This document shows, one piece after another, positions 7,170-16,217 of a DNA stretch of 64,000 nucleotides. Each line of letters starts with the position of its first letter. Within the stretch, counting starts at the first letter, position 1. The notes beneath the pieces are model-generated. The model made no database searches. It was not told the DNA's origin and saw nothing but the letters and a program-made list of their open reading frames with translations. The DNA is from Natranaerobius trueperi. Its GTDB lineage: Bacteria; Bacillota; Natranaerobiia; Natranaerobiales; Natranaerobiaceae. The DNA is taken from positions 186,001 to 250,000 of the forward strand of contig NZ_NIQC01000001.1 of NCBI RefSeq assembly GCF_002216005.1, in the 5' to 3' direction. Made by a program: the position numbers and the translations under genes.

Positions 7170-8957
7170 TTATTGTCCTCCTTTAAAAGGTCTAATAGCA
7201 CCTACAGGACATACTTGTGAACATACACTACATCCAACACACATATCTGGGTCTATATAGGACTTAAGTTTATCATTATTAGAATATTTTTTCATACTTA
7301 TTGGAGGACAATTGGTGTTAACACAATTTCTACATCCTATACAAACATTTGGATTTACATAATAATGTTGTTCCTTTATTTTATACTTTAAGGCACATGG
7401 TCGTGTTGTAATTATTGCAGATAAACCATCGTGCTTTATTTCCTCTTCAAATACCTCTTTTGTTTTCTGATAATCAAATTGATCTACCTTAGTTATCCTA
7501 GAAAAACCTAAACTTGATAATACACTGCTAATATCAAGGTCTATATCAGTTTCCTTATATTTACTAGAACTTGGGGTGTCTTGTCCTCCTGTCATTGCAG
7601 TTGTACTATTATCTAATACAATCACAGTAATATTATCATGTTTGTCACTTGATTTTGCTAGATTAACTATACCTGATAGACCTGAGTGATAAAAGGTACC
7701 ATCACCAATTAAAGCAACTATAGGGTCATTATTTCCTTGATAATTAAAAGCCTTTCTCATACCTCTTGTAATTCCTAAGCTAGCTCCCATACTAATATTG
7801 ATTTTTGATACTTCAAATGGTGGTAAAAGACCTAAGGAATAACAACCTATATCTCCTACAACCGTAACTTTAGATTTCTTTAAAAGATCAAACACAGGTC
7901 TATGAGGACAACCAGAACACATGAGAGGTGGTCTTTCTGGAGTAGAGAAGCTTTCTGGTTCTGTACTTATCTCATCCTGCATTACACCAGCTAAACTAAG
8001 ACCCTTCTTAATATCTTCTGTAAATAATTCACCTGTAAAGGAGAAATACTTCTTCCCTTCACATTCTACACCCATTGTTTTCAGTTCATTTTCAATAAAT
8101 GGCATCATTTCTTCTAAAACAATGATATTTTTGTATTGTTTTACTAATTTACTTATTTGTTCTTTTGGAAGAGGATAAACTAGCCCAAGTTTCAGTATGC
8201 TCACTTGTGGATCTAGCTCTTTTAAATTATGATATAACAAACCTGATGTTATAACTAATGTATCTGCTCCCTCTTTTTCTTCTAGCTTATTAAGTGAAGA
8301 CATGGTTGAAAAACCTTCAAGCTTTTCAATTCGCTCATTCATTTCATATTGTTTCTTATGAGTATAAGGTGGAATCATAGCATGATTAGATACATCTGGT
8401 TCATATCCATTAACTTCAATGTCTAGAGGAGGTTCTAAATCTACAACAGAGCGACTATGACATAATCTACTAGTCATCTGAATCATTACTGGAGTTTGAA
8501 ACTCTTCACTTATCCAAAAGGCGTCTTTAGTAAACTCTTTAGCCTCTCTATTATCTGAGGGAACTAATACAGGCATATTAGAAAACTTTGCTAATATGCG
8601 ACTATCTTGTTCATTTTGAGAACTTTTCATTCCAGGATCATCACCAACCACTAACACAAATCCACCATTTACACTTGTTTGTGTAAATGTCATTAATGGA
8701 TCGAGTGCAATATTAACACCCACATGCTTCATTGATACTAATGATCTAGCTCCAGAAATAGAACTTCCAATAGCCATTTCTAAAGCAACTTTCTCATTAG
8801 GAGCCCAGTCAACATAACCCCTTTTATAACTTTTGATGGCGTCTAATATTTCTACAGTAGGTGAACCAGGGTAACTAGAGGCCAAAAATCCCCCCGCTTC
8901 ATAAAAACCTCTTGCTATGCTCTCATTTCCTGTCATAGCAGTCTTTGTCTCAGTCAA
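7170..8957 (-). CDS. iorA: indolepyruvate:ferredoxin oxidoreductase alpha subunit
   Basis: About 595-aa thiamine-diphosphate enzyme of aromatic amino-acid fermentation. N-terminal pyrimidine domain (GNESIARGFYEAGGFLASSY), central transketolase-like region, then the ThDP-binding part with CSGCPHRPVF, GDIGCYSLG, GDGTFYHSG and TAMTGGQDTPSS. The last 65 residues are a two-cluster ferredoxin domain with CIGCRNCVNTNCPP and CVGCSVCSQVCPVG. The start is uncertain: I prefer TTG at 8957 because GAGGTG lies upstream, while GTG at 8966 is the other option. An exact 12-bp inverted repeat sits 38 bp upstream of the start. Confidence 0.92.
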   Translation of the reverse strand: MTETKTAMTGNESIARGFYEAGGFLASSYPGSPTVEILDAIKSYKRGYVDWAPNEKVALEMAIGSSISGARSLVSMKHVGVNIALDPLMTFTQTSVNGGFVLVVGDDPGMKSSQNEQDSRILAKFSNMPVLVPSDNREAKEFTKDAFWISEEFQTPVMIQMTSRLCHSRSVVDLEPPLDIEVNGYEPDVSNHAMIPPYTHKKQYEMNERIEKLEGFSTMSSLNKLEEKEGADTLVITSGLLYHNLKELDPQVSILKLGLVYPLPKEQISKLVKQYKNIIVLEEMMPFIENELKTMGVECEGKKYFSFTGELFTEDIKKGLSLAGVMQDEISTEPESFSTPERPPLMCSGCPHRPVFDLLKKSKVTVVGDIGCYSLGLLPPFEVSKINISMGASLGITRGMRKAFNYQGNNDPIVALIGDGTFYHSGLSGIVNLAKSSDKHDNITVIVLDNSTTAMTGGQDTPSSSKYKETDIDLDISSVLSSLGFSRITKVDQFDYQKTKEVFEEEIKHDGLSAIITTRPCALKYKIKEQHYYVNPNVCIGCRNCVNTNCPPISMKKYSNNDKLKSYIDPDMCVGCSVCSQVCPVGAIRPFKGGQ

Positions 8958-8994
8958 TAAAATCACCTCACATTTTATCCTATTAATACCATTC

Positions 8995-9035
8995 GCTAAT
9001 GATACTAATTATCCTTCCTAATCAGTATCATTAGC
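8995..9035. promoter_or_regulatory. 12-bp perfect inverted repeat ahead of iorA
   Basis: GCTAATGATACT (8995-9006) and AGTATCATTAGC (9024-9035) are exact inverted copies separated by 17 nt. On the iorA strand no U tract follows, so a terminator is unlikely. It lies between the upstream terminator and the iorA ribosome site, which suits a dimeric repressor operator or an RNA hairpin in the leader. Confidence 0.5.
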
Positions 9036-9036
9036 T

Positions 9037-9071
9037 AAAAAAATATACCCGCCAAAACGTTGACGGGTATT
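9037..9071 (-). terminator. terminator of the M20 amidohydrolase gene
   Basis: ATACCCG/CGGGTAT stem around a short loop, followed by a U7 run on the minus strand, directly after the stop codon. Confidence 0.85.
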
Positions 9072-9077
9072 AACTAA

Positions 9078-10403
9078 CTAGTCTCTATAACTTTCATAAA
9101 TTTCTTTAGAAATCTCCTCTTGTAAAGAGAGATATTCTTTTTTAGTCAGTTTGGGCTGAAAATCTTTTAAGATCTGATTTCCTTTTTCAGCCTGATTACT
9201 TAAAAGATCTATCAAAGTACTAACAAGTAATTTAGCTGAAGTAATATAAGAAAGTTCTTTATCTACTACTTGAAACTCTCGTGTATGAAGATCACCTGAT
9301 ACCCCTCCTACAAGTGGATGAAGCGATGGCATTATATGTGAAATATCACCAAAGTCAAAAGAACCTGTCATATGTATATGATCTTCTACTTTATCTTTGT
9401 CTACTAACTGAATCGCATTATCATAACATATATCACTCAATTCATCATTAGCTATTAAAGGTAAAAAACCAGGAAGTTCAGTAATTTTTACATCTGCACC
9501 TACACCCATTGCCCCAGCTTTTAAAGCTTTGTTCACTTTTTTGTTAGCATCTTTGATCCCTTCAATAGAGTTTCCTCTCACATAACTTTCTAGCCTTACA
9601 TCAGCAGGTACAATATTAACTAGATCACCACCTTTTGTGATGATAGGATGAACTCTAATATTATCTTCATCAGGGAAGGTTTCTCTTTGTGCATTAATTG
9701 CAGCAAGAGAAAGATTAGCTGCATTTAACGCATTTATACCACCTTCAGGCATTGCTCCGGCATGAGATTCTTTTCCAATAAACTGAACCTTTTTTCCAAT
9801 AAATCCATTACCAGTAGGACCTACAACTATTCCGTTAGAAGGTAGCAAATGACACATTAAAGAAATATCAATATCGTCAAAATAACCTCTATAGATAAGT
9901 TCTTGCTTTCCACCGAAATACTTGATTTGGTTTTTATCCATCAACTGTTCTCTAAACTCTAATTCGACAAACTCTTCAGCTGGTACGCCCATAAAAGTTA
10001 TAGAACCTGTAAGCTCATCTATTACACCAGAAGCAATTAAACCAATAGCAGCTCCAAACATTGAGCCTACTTGAGCATTATGACCACAAGCATGAACTGC
10101 TCCTGTTTCTTTATTTGCATCTGGATGTTCATGACAAACTACTGCATCTAATTCACCCATTAATGCTACATTAGGTCCATCTTGTTTACCTTTAAGAGTA
10201 GTTTTACAACCTGTAATAGCAATATCTTTTTCAACATCTAATCCTAGTTCTTCAAAAGCTTTTGATACTTTTCTTGTAGTTTCAAACTCTTTATAGCCAA
10301 GCTCTGGTTGATTGTATATATCTTCAGAAAGACCTATTATCTTTTCTTTATGTTCATCAATCATCTGTAAAGCACGTTGTTTTAGTTCTTCCACTGTAAA
10401 CAC
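9078..10403 (-). CDS. M20-family (M20D) amidohydrolase
   Basis: 441-aa cytosolic zinc/manganese hydrolase of the peptidase M20D / aminoacylase-carboxypeptidase group. Metal-binding and catalytic pieces are visible: GELDAVVCHEHP near residue 83, HACGHNAQVGSM near 105, the catalytic glutamate in GVPAEEFV near 139, the dimerisation-domain SHAGAMPEGG near 214, and a C-terminal metal-ligand region around HPLVGGVSGDLHTREF. It resembles the AbgB-like side of the family more than simple dipeptidases. The exact substrate (acylated or p-aminobenzoyl amino acids, peptides) is not readable. The ATG is preceded by AGGAGG. Monocistronic, with its own terminator. Confidence 0.85.
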   Translation of the reverse strand: MFTVEELKQRALQMIDEHKEKIIGLSEDIYNQPELGYKEFETTRKVSKAFEELGLDVEKDIAITGCKTTLKGKQDGPNVALMGELDAVVCHEHPDANKETGAVHACGHNAQVGSMFGAAIGLIASGVIDELTGSITFMGVPAEEFVELEFREQLMDKNQIKYFGGKQELIYRGYFDDIDISLMCHLLPSNGIVVGPTGNGFIGKKVQFIGKESHAGAMPEGGINALNAANLSLAAINAQRETFPDEDNIRVHPIITKGGDLVNIVPADVRLESYVRGNSIEGIKDANKKVNKALKAGAMGVGADVKITELPGFLPLIANDELSDICYDNAIQLVDKDKVEDHIHMTGSFDFGDISHIMPSLHPLVGGVSGDLHTREFQVVDKELSYITSAKLLVSTLIDLLSNQAEKGNQILKDFQPKLTKKEYLSLQEEISKEIYESYRD

Positions 10404-10550
10404 CTCCTAATTTAACTATTCTAGAAACATTTAAATAATACCTTTAGGAAGTTAAATTATGCAATTATAGCCGAACCGAAAAATGTACCAATAAATACTA
10501 CAAATTAATATTAAAAGTTTAACTTGTTAAATTATAACTTAATTAATTAC

Positions 10551-10633
10551 CTTGGGAGCTGTCTAAATCAGAAATGAATTGAGGACGCATAGCTACCTGA
10601 AAATCCCACGCATTCATGCGTGTGGGGTGTCAA
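10551..10633 (+). mobile_element. 83-bp solo right end of the IS608-like family
   Basis: The segment from CTTGGGAGCTGTCTAAAT to GTGGGGTGTCAA matches the last 83 bp of copies A, C and D, including the right-end hairpin. It is preceded by TTAC (10547-10550) and ends at TCAA, so both family cleavage signatures bracket it. It carries no coding sequence. The upstream 10404-10550 is AT-rich with nothing I can name. Confidence 0.7.
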
Positions 10634-10962
10634 TAAGGCCTACAATCACAGTCTTTTCTTTTTAGAATTTGTTTTTGTTCTTCAATAGAATCTATAAATC
10701 TATCTTGATTACTAGCTCCTGTAGCTAAAGTTTCGTCTAACTCTGATCTATGGTTATAGCCTCGTTTTTTCATCTCTGTTACTATTTTTTCATGTCTATC
10801 ATAAAGAGCTTTAAGCCTTCCTTCCCACCTCTTAGTTTCAGGATGATTTCGATAACCTTTTTTATTTTGAGTTAAAATGTTCCACAAAGCATGCAGTTCT
10901 CTATGCTCACCAAGTAAATGTTTTCTACAAAGTATAGTAGGTTCTAAATCCCAAATGCGCAT
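10630..10962 (-). CDS. pyrimidine dimer DNA glycosylase (T4 endonuclease V / DenV-like)
   Basis: 110-aa base-excision repair enzyme for UV-induced pyrimidine dimers. The N-terminal CRKHLLGEHRELHALWNIL aligns with the QHLMAEYREL active-site helix of T4 endonuclease V; Arg21 and Glu22 here match the essential Arg22/Glu23 of the phage enzyme. The mid-region HPETKRWEGRLKALYDRHE and GYNHRSELDE are typical of the bacterial family. The start is behind TAGGAGGGAT. The stop TGA overlaps the solo IS right end (its last bases lie inside 10630-10633), so the insertion may have replaced the natural end by a few residues. Confidence 0.85.
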   Translation of the reverse strand: MRIWDLEPTILCRKHLLGEHRELHALWNILTQNKKGYRNHPETKRWEGRLKALYDRHEKIVTEMKKRGYNHRSELDETLATGASNQDRFIDSIEEQKQILKRKDCDCRPY

Positions 10963-11020
10963 ATAATCCCTCCTAAATATTTGCTTAAATATCTCCTTAG
11001 TATTAGCAACTTTAATATAA

Positions 11021-11059
11021 ACAATAAAGTAGGAGGTTAATTACCCCCTACTTTATTGT
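11021..11059. terminator. terminator downstream of trkH
   Basis: Long AT-flanked hairpin ACAATAAAGTAGG/CCTACTTTATTGT with an inner GGAGG/CCCCC part, lying between trkH and the glycosylase gene. It serves the trk operon, which reads towards it. Confidence 0.75.
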
Positions 11060-11122
11060 TCCCTATATCCACTCTTCATAGGTAATATCTATTTGTGCCA
11101 TCACCTAAACAGGTAATGAATG

Positions 11123-12589
11123 TTAAATAAGTTTTCTACTTTTAAACTGCCTAAATTCCGGAAGCACCATAACAGCTACAGTATAAACTTCTAAACGCCC
11201 TATTAACATTAAAAATGATAATAATATCTTAATAGGTCCAGAAAAGAAATCATAGTTTTCTATAGGACCTACTGCACCTAATCCAGGTCCTACATTACCT
11301 AATGTAGCTGCAACTGCTGAAAAAGAACTAATCATATCTAATCCAGACAAAGATACTAGTAAAGAAGATAAAAGGAATATACACATATATAATACTACAT
11401 AACCTACTATACTAGAAATCACAGGTTCTTTTATAGCTCTACCATTTAACTTAACAGGAATAACTGCATTTGGATGAATTAATCTATAAAGTTCTCTTAC
11501 ACCCTGTTTAATTATAGTCAAGATTCTAATTTGCTTTATTGAACCACCTGTGGATCCACCACTACCACCAAAAAACATTAAAAAGAATAGCAATTGTCTA
11601 GCAAAAGGTGTCCATAGTTCAAAATTTTCAGTAGCATACCCTGTTGTAGTAATGATCGATACTACTTGAAAAGAAGCCTGTCGTAGTGATAACAAATAAC
11701 TTTCTACAGTACCATTAAAATATAGATGAGTGGCTATTAATAAAGTAAATACTATAATTCCGCCGAGATAGAATCTTAATTCTTCATTTTTTGTAACTGT
11801 CTTGATATTTCCCTTTACTAAACTATAGTATAGAGCGAAGTTTGCACCTGCAATCACCATAAACACTAAGATTATCATTTCAACATAAATACTATTAAAA
11901 CCACTGATGCTATCATTAAAAGTCGAGAAGCCACCTGTAGGCATTGTTGTAAAAGCATGGTTTAAAGCGGTGTAAAAATCCACTTCAACTAGCATCAATG
12001 AGAAAACTTGGATAATAGATATAACTACATAAATTATCCATAATACTTTCGCTGTTTTAGCAACCCTTGGTACTATTTTTTCAGTAACTGGTCCTGGTAC
12101 TTCTGCTTTTAAAAGTTGCATGCCTTTTACACCAAGTCGTGGGAATAGTGCTACGAACAATACAACTATTCCCATCCCTCCAAGCCATTGAGTCATACTT
12201 CTCCAAAGTAATATATCTTTTGGCAAAGATTCTATATCATCAATTAAGGTAGCACCTGTAGTACTAAACCCTGACATAGCTTCAAAAAAAGCATCAACAA
12301 AACTTTCAAACACACCTACTATTAAATAAGGTGCAGCTCCTATTGTAGCTGCGAGTATCCATGAAAATGTTACTATAGCAAATCCATCTTTTAAAGATAT
12401 ATCTTCTTCATCAGCATTAACAAATATTTTTAGTACCCATCCTAAACTCACAGTAAAAATCATCGTTAAACTAAAAGCCATCTTTCCCGGGCCATCATCA
12501 AAAATTGACCATAATAGAGGTATTATTATTGTAAGCCCAAAATAAAATAGAAAATATCCTAACATCTTAACAATATTTTTTGTATTCAT
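11123..12589 (-). CDS. trkH: Trk/Ktr potassium uptake channel subunit
   Basis: 488-aa polytopic membrane protein with the four selectivity-filter repeats of the TrkH family: FSTTGATLID (~105), TMPTGGFSTFND (~216), ITTTGYATENFE (~313) and ATLGNVGPGLGAVG (~427). It imports K+ using the membrane gradient and needs the TrkA gating ring. The gene starts 18 bp after trkA ends, behind AAAGGTGGAGG, so the two form an operon. It is central to turgor and pH control, in keeping with the antiporters elsewhere in the window. Confidence 0.93.
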   Translation of the reverse strand: MNTKNIVKMLGYFLFYFGLTIIIPLLWSIFDDGPGKMAFSLTMIFTVSLGWVLKIFVNADEEDISLKDGFAIVTFSWILAATIGAAPYLIVGVFESFVDAFFEAMSGFSTTGATLIDDIESLPKDILLWRSMTQWLGGMGIVVLFVALFPRLGVKGMQLLKAEVPGPVTEKIVPRVAKTAKVLWIIYVVISIIQVFSLMLVEVDFYTALNHAFTTMPTGGFSTFNDSISGFNSIYVEMIILVFMVIAGANFALYYSLVKGNIKTVTKNEELRFYLGGIIVFTLLIATHLYFNGTVESYLLSLRQASFQVVSIITTTGYATENFELWTPFARQLLFFLMFFGGSGGSTGGSIKQIRILTIIKQGVRELYRLIHPNAVIPVKLNGRAIKEPVISSIVGYVVLYMCIFLLSSLLVSLSGLDMISSFSAVAATLGNVGPGLGAVGPIENYDFFSGPIKILLSFLMLIGRLEVYTVAVMVLPEFRQFKSRKLI

Positions 12590-12607
12590 TGGTTACCTCC
12601 ACCTTTG

Positions 12608-13969
12608 TTACTTAGGCTTTGAAAAATATTTATCTACTAATTTATTTGTTTTAGAAGTAGCAAAAATAATCACTCTATCACCAGGTAAGATAACATCTTG
12701 ACCTCCAGGTATGATAATTTGATCTTGTCGTACAATCGCTCCTATTAATATACCCCTTGGAAACTTTGCTTCAATAAGTTTTTTGTTGGCTACTGGTGCA
12801 TTATTTGGAACAATTAGTTCTGTAATTTCAGCTTTTTCATTTCCCAGAATAGCCATTGATATCACAATATCATCTCTAATTAGTTGTAGAATTTTGGCAG
12901 CGGTTAAAGTTCTAGGACTAATAGCTTTATCTACTTGCATATTATCTAAAACAGCTTCATAATCTTCCTTAATCACTTCTACTATAGTTTTATCAGCACC
13001 TAATTCTCTACTCATAACTGATGATAATAAATTGGTTTTATCATCTCCAGTTGCAGAAACGACTACATCCACATCTTTTAGATCTTCTTCTTGTAAAAAC
13101 TTTAGGTTTGTTCCATCACCTTTTAAAACCATTGTTTTATTAAGGTCTTCAACTAGTTGTTCACAACTTTTTTCATCTTCTTCAACGAGCTTTATATTCA
13201 TTTGATTTTTACGACTCATATTTTTTTCTAATATATTACATAATTGATAACCAATTCTTCCTCCACCTATTATTAAAACATTTTGAGGTTTTTTCTTAGG
13301 ATGTCTTGTAAAATGACCTAAAGATGAAATTAAACCTTTTTGGCCAATTAGATATATTTCATCACCAGGTAAAATTTCATCCGTTCCACCCGGGATAATA
13401 ACTTGTTTTTTACCTCTCAAAATAGCAACAATATTACTTGAGTACGGAAAATCTATATCTTTTACAAGTTTATGAGCAATTGGTGATTTTTCTTCAACAA
13501 TTATACCCACCATCTGTACTTTACCATCAGCAAAATATTCTACTCCTTGCACATTAGGGGTTCTAATCATTTTTGCCATTTCTTGGGCTGTTACAAGTTC
13601 TGGATTAATTATAATGTCTATCCCAAGTTGATCATGTGAAAAAACCTGTGTACCTTCTGTATATTCAGGGTTTCTTATTCTAGCTACAGTTTTATTTACA
13701 TCATAACCTTTAGCTAACATACAAGCAATTATATTAACTTCATCTATTTCAGTAACAGCAATTAAGAGATCTGCTTGTGAGATACCTGCCTGTTCTAATA
13801 TTTTAAAGCTAGCCCCATTTCCTTGGACTAGCATAATATCTAGGTTTCGAGAAATTTTTGAGATTTTCTCAGAGCTCTTTTCAATCAAAACTACATCTTG
13901 GTCTTTCTCAGAGAGTTTTCTAGCAAGCTCTACACCAATAGTGCCCCCACCAACGATAATAACTCTCAT
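12608..13969 (-). CDS. trkA: Trk system NAD-binding regulatory subunit
   Basis: 453-aa cytosolic gating protein with two tandem RCK_N/RCK_C modules. The first Rossmann motif is IIVGGGTIGVELARKL at the N-terminus; the second is VLIIGGGRIGYQLCNIL near residue 232. Each is followed by a C-terminal ligand domain ending in a PGGxxxILPGD-like loop (near 203 and 431). I start at the ATG at 13969 behind AGGAGG; a longer frame uses the ribosome site as coding. Cotranscribed with trkH. Confidence 0.93.
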   Translation of the reverse strand: MRVIIVGGGTIGVELARKLSEKDQDVVLIEKSSEKISKISRNLDIMLVQGNGASFKILEQAGISQADLLIAVTEIDEVNIIACMLAKGYDVNKTVARIRNPEYTEGTQVFSHDQLGIDIIINPELVTAQEMAKMIRTPNVQGVEYFADGKVQMVGIIVEEKSPIAHKLVKDIDFPYSSNIVAILRGKKQVIIPGGTDEILPGDEIYLIGQKGLISSLGHFTRHPKKKPQNVLIIGGGRIGYQLCNILEKNMSRKNQMNIKLVEEDEKSCEQLVEDLNKTMVLKGDGTNLKFLQEEDLKDVDVVVSATGDDKTNLLSSVMSRELGADKTIVEVIKEDYEAVLDNMQVDKAISPRTLTAAKILQLIRDDIVISMAILGNEKAEITELIVPNNAPVANKKLIEAKFPRGILIGAIVRQDQIIIPGGQDVILPGDRVIIFATSKTNKLVDKYFSKPK

Positions 13970-14043
13970 TAGCCCACCTCCTACTTTCACATACTAGACC
14001 CTATTGTACATCGAATTAATTTCACTTACAAGAAAAAACAATT

Positions 14044-14087
14044 AAAAAAAGAACTTTTCCGTCTAAAGCAGAAAAGTTCTTTTTTTA
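14044..14087. terminator. bidirectional-looking terminator after the AbgA-like gene
   Basis: GAACTTTTC/GAAAAGTTC arms bounded by A7 on one side and T7 on the other. It directly follows the stop of the minus-strand hydrolase gene and precedes trkA. Confidence 0.85.
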
Positions 14088-14089
14088 GT

Positions 14090-15397
14090 CTAATTAGTTA
14101 TCTTATAAAGTAAACTTGCTAAAAAATCTACTCCTAATGAAAGTACACTTTCGTCAAAATCAAAGTTTTCTTTATGATGACCTCCGGTTACAGGTGAACC
14201 AAATACTAGATAAGCATGTGGTGCACCTTTTTTGGACATATAAGACATCATGTAAGAAAAGTCTTCACTACCTGCAAAATGCGATGAATCTGTGAATTCA
14301 GTCACTTTTTCGTGTGAACTAGCTACCTGTTCTACTAATTTAACTGCTTTTTCAGCACTTTTAGAAGCAAGTGCGCCTCCCGCTTCTAATATTTCATACT
14401 CTACCCCTTGTAAGGTTGCAGCACCTTTAATTACATCTTTAGCTCGCTTTTCAATAAATTCATTAATTTCAGTAGTTGCACCTCTAGTCTCTATTTTCAT
14501 GTCAGCACTAGCAGGTATTACATTTCTTCCACTACCACCTTGTAAAGTACCAACATTTATCCTTGATGCACCTTGGCTATGTCTTGAGATGGAATGAAGA
14601 TTTAACATAGCTGTTGAAGCTGCTAGTAAAGCATTATTTCCTTCTTCTGGAGTACTTCCTGCATGAGCAGGTGATCCTTTATATTTAACATCTAGTTTTG
14701 TAGTTGCAAGAAAACTTTCATTACCAGAGGTTACTTTACCTATTTCTTCAATTCCAAAACCTACATGAGAGCCAAAGCAGTAATCAACATCTTGTAATAC
14801 ACCCGCTTCTACCATAGAGCGTCCGCCTCTTACCCCTTCTTCAGCAGGTTGAAAGATAAGTTTAATTTTCCCTGTAAAATTATCACTCAGTTCCTTCACT
14901 AATTTAGCTAATCCAAGACCCATAGCAGCATGTCCATCATGTCCACAGCCATGCATTGCATTTTCATTCTCTGATGCAAAACCTTCTTTTACAGGAAGGT
15001 GATTTGGATCATTTGTTTCTTTAAGATCATTTGCATCAACATCAAAGCGAAAAGCTACTGTAGGTCCTTCTTTTTTTGTATCTAGAGTTGCTACAGCTCC
15101 TGTAAAACCACCTTTTAGTTTTTCAAGAAATTCTTCATCTCCACCTTGTAATTTTGCTCTTTCATAAGCAGTTTGTAATTCTTCTTCACAAGGTAGACCC
15201 ATTCTAGTTTTCTCATCCACAACATCTTTCCCTACACTCAAGTCATATCCTAAATCTTTTAAATATCTACATATTTTAGAAACTGTTCTAAATTCCTTCC
15301 ACCCAGTTTCTGGATATTTGTGAAAGTCTCTTCTAATTTCTACTAGTTCATCTTGTAATTCATCTGCCTTTTTAGATATGTGTTCAATCGTTGACAT
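14090..15397 (-). CDS. abgA: AbgA-like p-aminobenzoyl-glutamate hydrolase / M20 amidohydrolase
   Basis: 435 aa, the same length as E. coli AbgA (436). The match is unusually close along the chain: IRRDFHKYPETGWKEFRT near 21, RMGLPCEEEL near 66, MHGCGHDGHAAMGLGLAKL near 149, IFQPAEEGVRGGRSMVEAGV near 183, GSGRNVIPASADMKIETRGA near 282, and GHHKENFDFDE near the end. The family is cytosolic and metal-dependent and releases glutamate from p-aminobenzoyl-glutamate, a folate breakdown product. No AbgT transporter is adjacent, and an AbgB-like partner is not in the operon, although the M20D gene at 9078 could play that part. Substrate is inferred from similarity. Confidence 0.8.
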   Translation of the reverse strand: MSTIEHISKKADELQDELVEIRRDFHKYPETGWKEFRTVSKICRYLKDLGYDLSVGKDVVDEKTRMGLPCEEELQTAYERAKLQGGDEEFLEKLKGGFTGAVATLDTKKEGPTVAFRFDVDANDLKETNDPNHLPVKEGFASENENAMHGCGHDGHAAMGLGLAKLVKELSDNFTGKIKLIFQPAEEGVRGGRSMVEAGVLQDVDYCFGSHVGFGIEEIGKVTSGNESFLATTKLDVKYKGSPAHAGSTPEEGNNALLAASTAMLNLHSISRHSQGASRINVGTLQGGSGRNVIPASADMKIETRGATTEINEFIEKRAKDVIKGAATLQGVEYEILEAGGALASKSAEKAVKLVEQVASSHEKVTEFTDSSHFAGSEDFSYMMSYMSKKGAPHAYLVFGSPVTGGHHKENFDFDESVLSLGVDFLASLLYKITN

Positions 15398-15434
15398 TAA
15401 ATAAACACCTCCATTTATAGTCTATAAATCTATT

Positions 15435-16217
15435 CTACCAAATTAATTGATTTCTTTCATTAAAAAAAGTTTTATAGCCTAATTGTACAAAGCTAATAAC
15501 TGTTAAGGATACTCCACCTAAAACAGCAAGCATAATAGCAATCTGATATGCTATAGCTGTTGTGGGTACAACTCCAGCTAAAATCTGACCTGTCATCATA
15601 CCAGGTAAAAAGATTATTCCCATTCCCATCATATTGTTAATTGTAGGTAAGATAGCGGATTCAAAGGAATTATTAATTATTCGTCTAGCAGCTACATCAG
15701 GGCGTGCTCCTAACATTAAATAAGTTTCTACTGACTCTCTTTCTGAGTTCATTCCATCAGCTAATCGTTCTACACCTAAAGTTATGCCTGTCATTGAATT
15801 ACCTATCATCATACCTGAAATAGGTATAAAGTATTGAGGATCATACCATGGTGAAACATTAATAACTATTAATATGAAAAAAAAGATACTTGTTAATGTT
15901 CCTACTAACATTGAAATAGCAATTATCTTTTTCAATTGATAAGATAATTTTATCTTTGATCTTTTATATATATTATTTATCGCAAAAGCTTCCATAACAA
16001 GAATTATTAAAAGTGTTATTACTGGATGCTCATTTTCAAATATGAATATTAATACATAACCCATAATTACTAACTGTAAGCTCATCCTTAATGCAGATAT
16101 AATTATCTCTTTTTCTCTAGGTATCTTCTTTAACCTAACTATAGCTAAAAGTATGAGTACAAATAAATAAGCAGCTACCATTTGATAAAGCCCGAGACTG
16201 ATCACTTCATTTTCCAT
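15435..16217 (-). CDS. fetB: UPF0014 / FetB-like ABC permease
   Basis: 260-aa membrane protein with about six to seven hydrophobic helices and the family motifs LRMSLQLVIMGYVL, RSKIKLSYQLKK and MIGNSMTGITLGVERL. UPF0014 proteins pair with a small ATPase to export iron and protect against peroxide stress in E. coli (FetAB). Its ATG overlaps the stop of the ATPase gene by one base, showing translational coupling. The transported metal is inferred from the family. Confidence 0.8.
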   Translation of the reverse strand: MENEVISLGLYQMVAAYLFVLILLAIVRLKKIPREKEIIISALRMSLQLVIMGYVLIFIFENEHPVITLLIILVMEAFAINNIYKRSKIKLSYQLKKIIAISMLVGTLTSIFFFILIVINVSPWYDPQYFIPISGMMIGNSMTGITLGVERLADGMNSERESVETYLMLGARPDVAARRIINNSFESAILPTINNMMGMGIIFLPGMMTGQILAGVVPTTAIAYQIAIMLAVLGGVSLTVISFVQLGYKTFFNERNQLIW

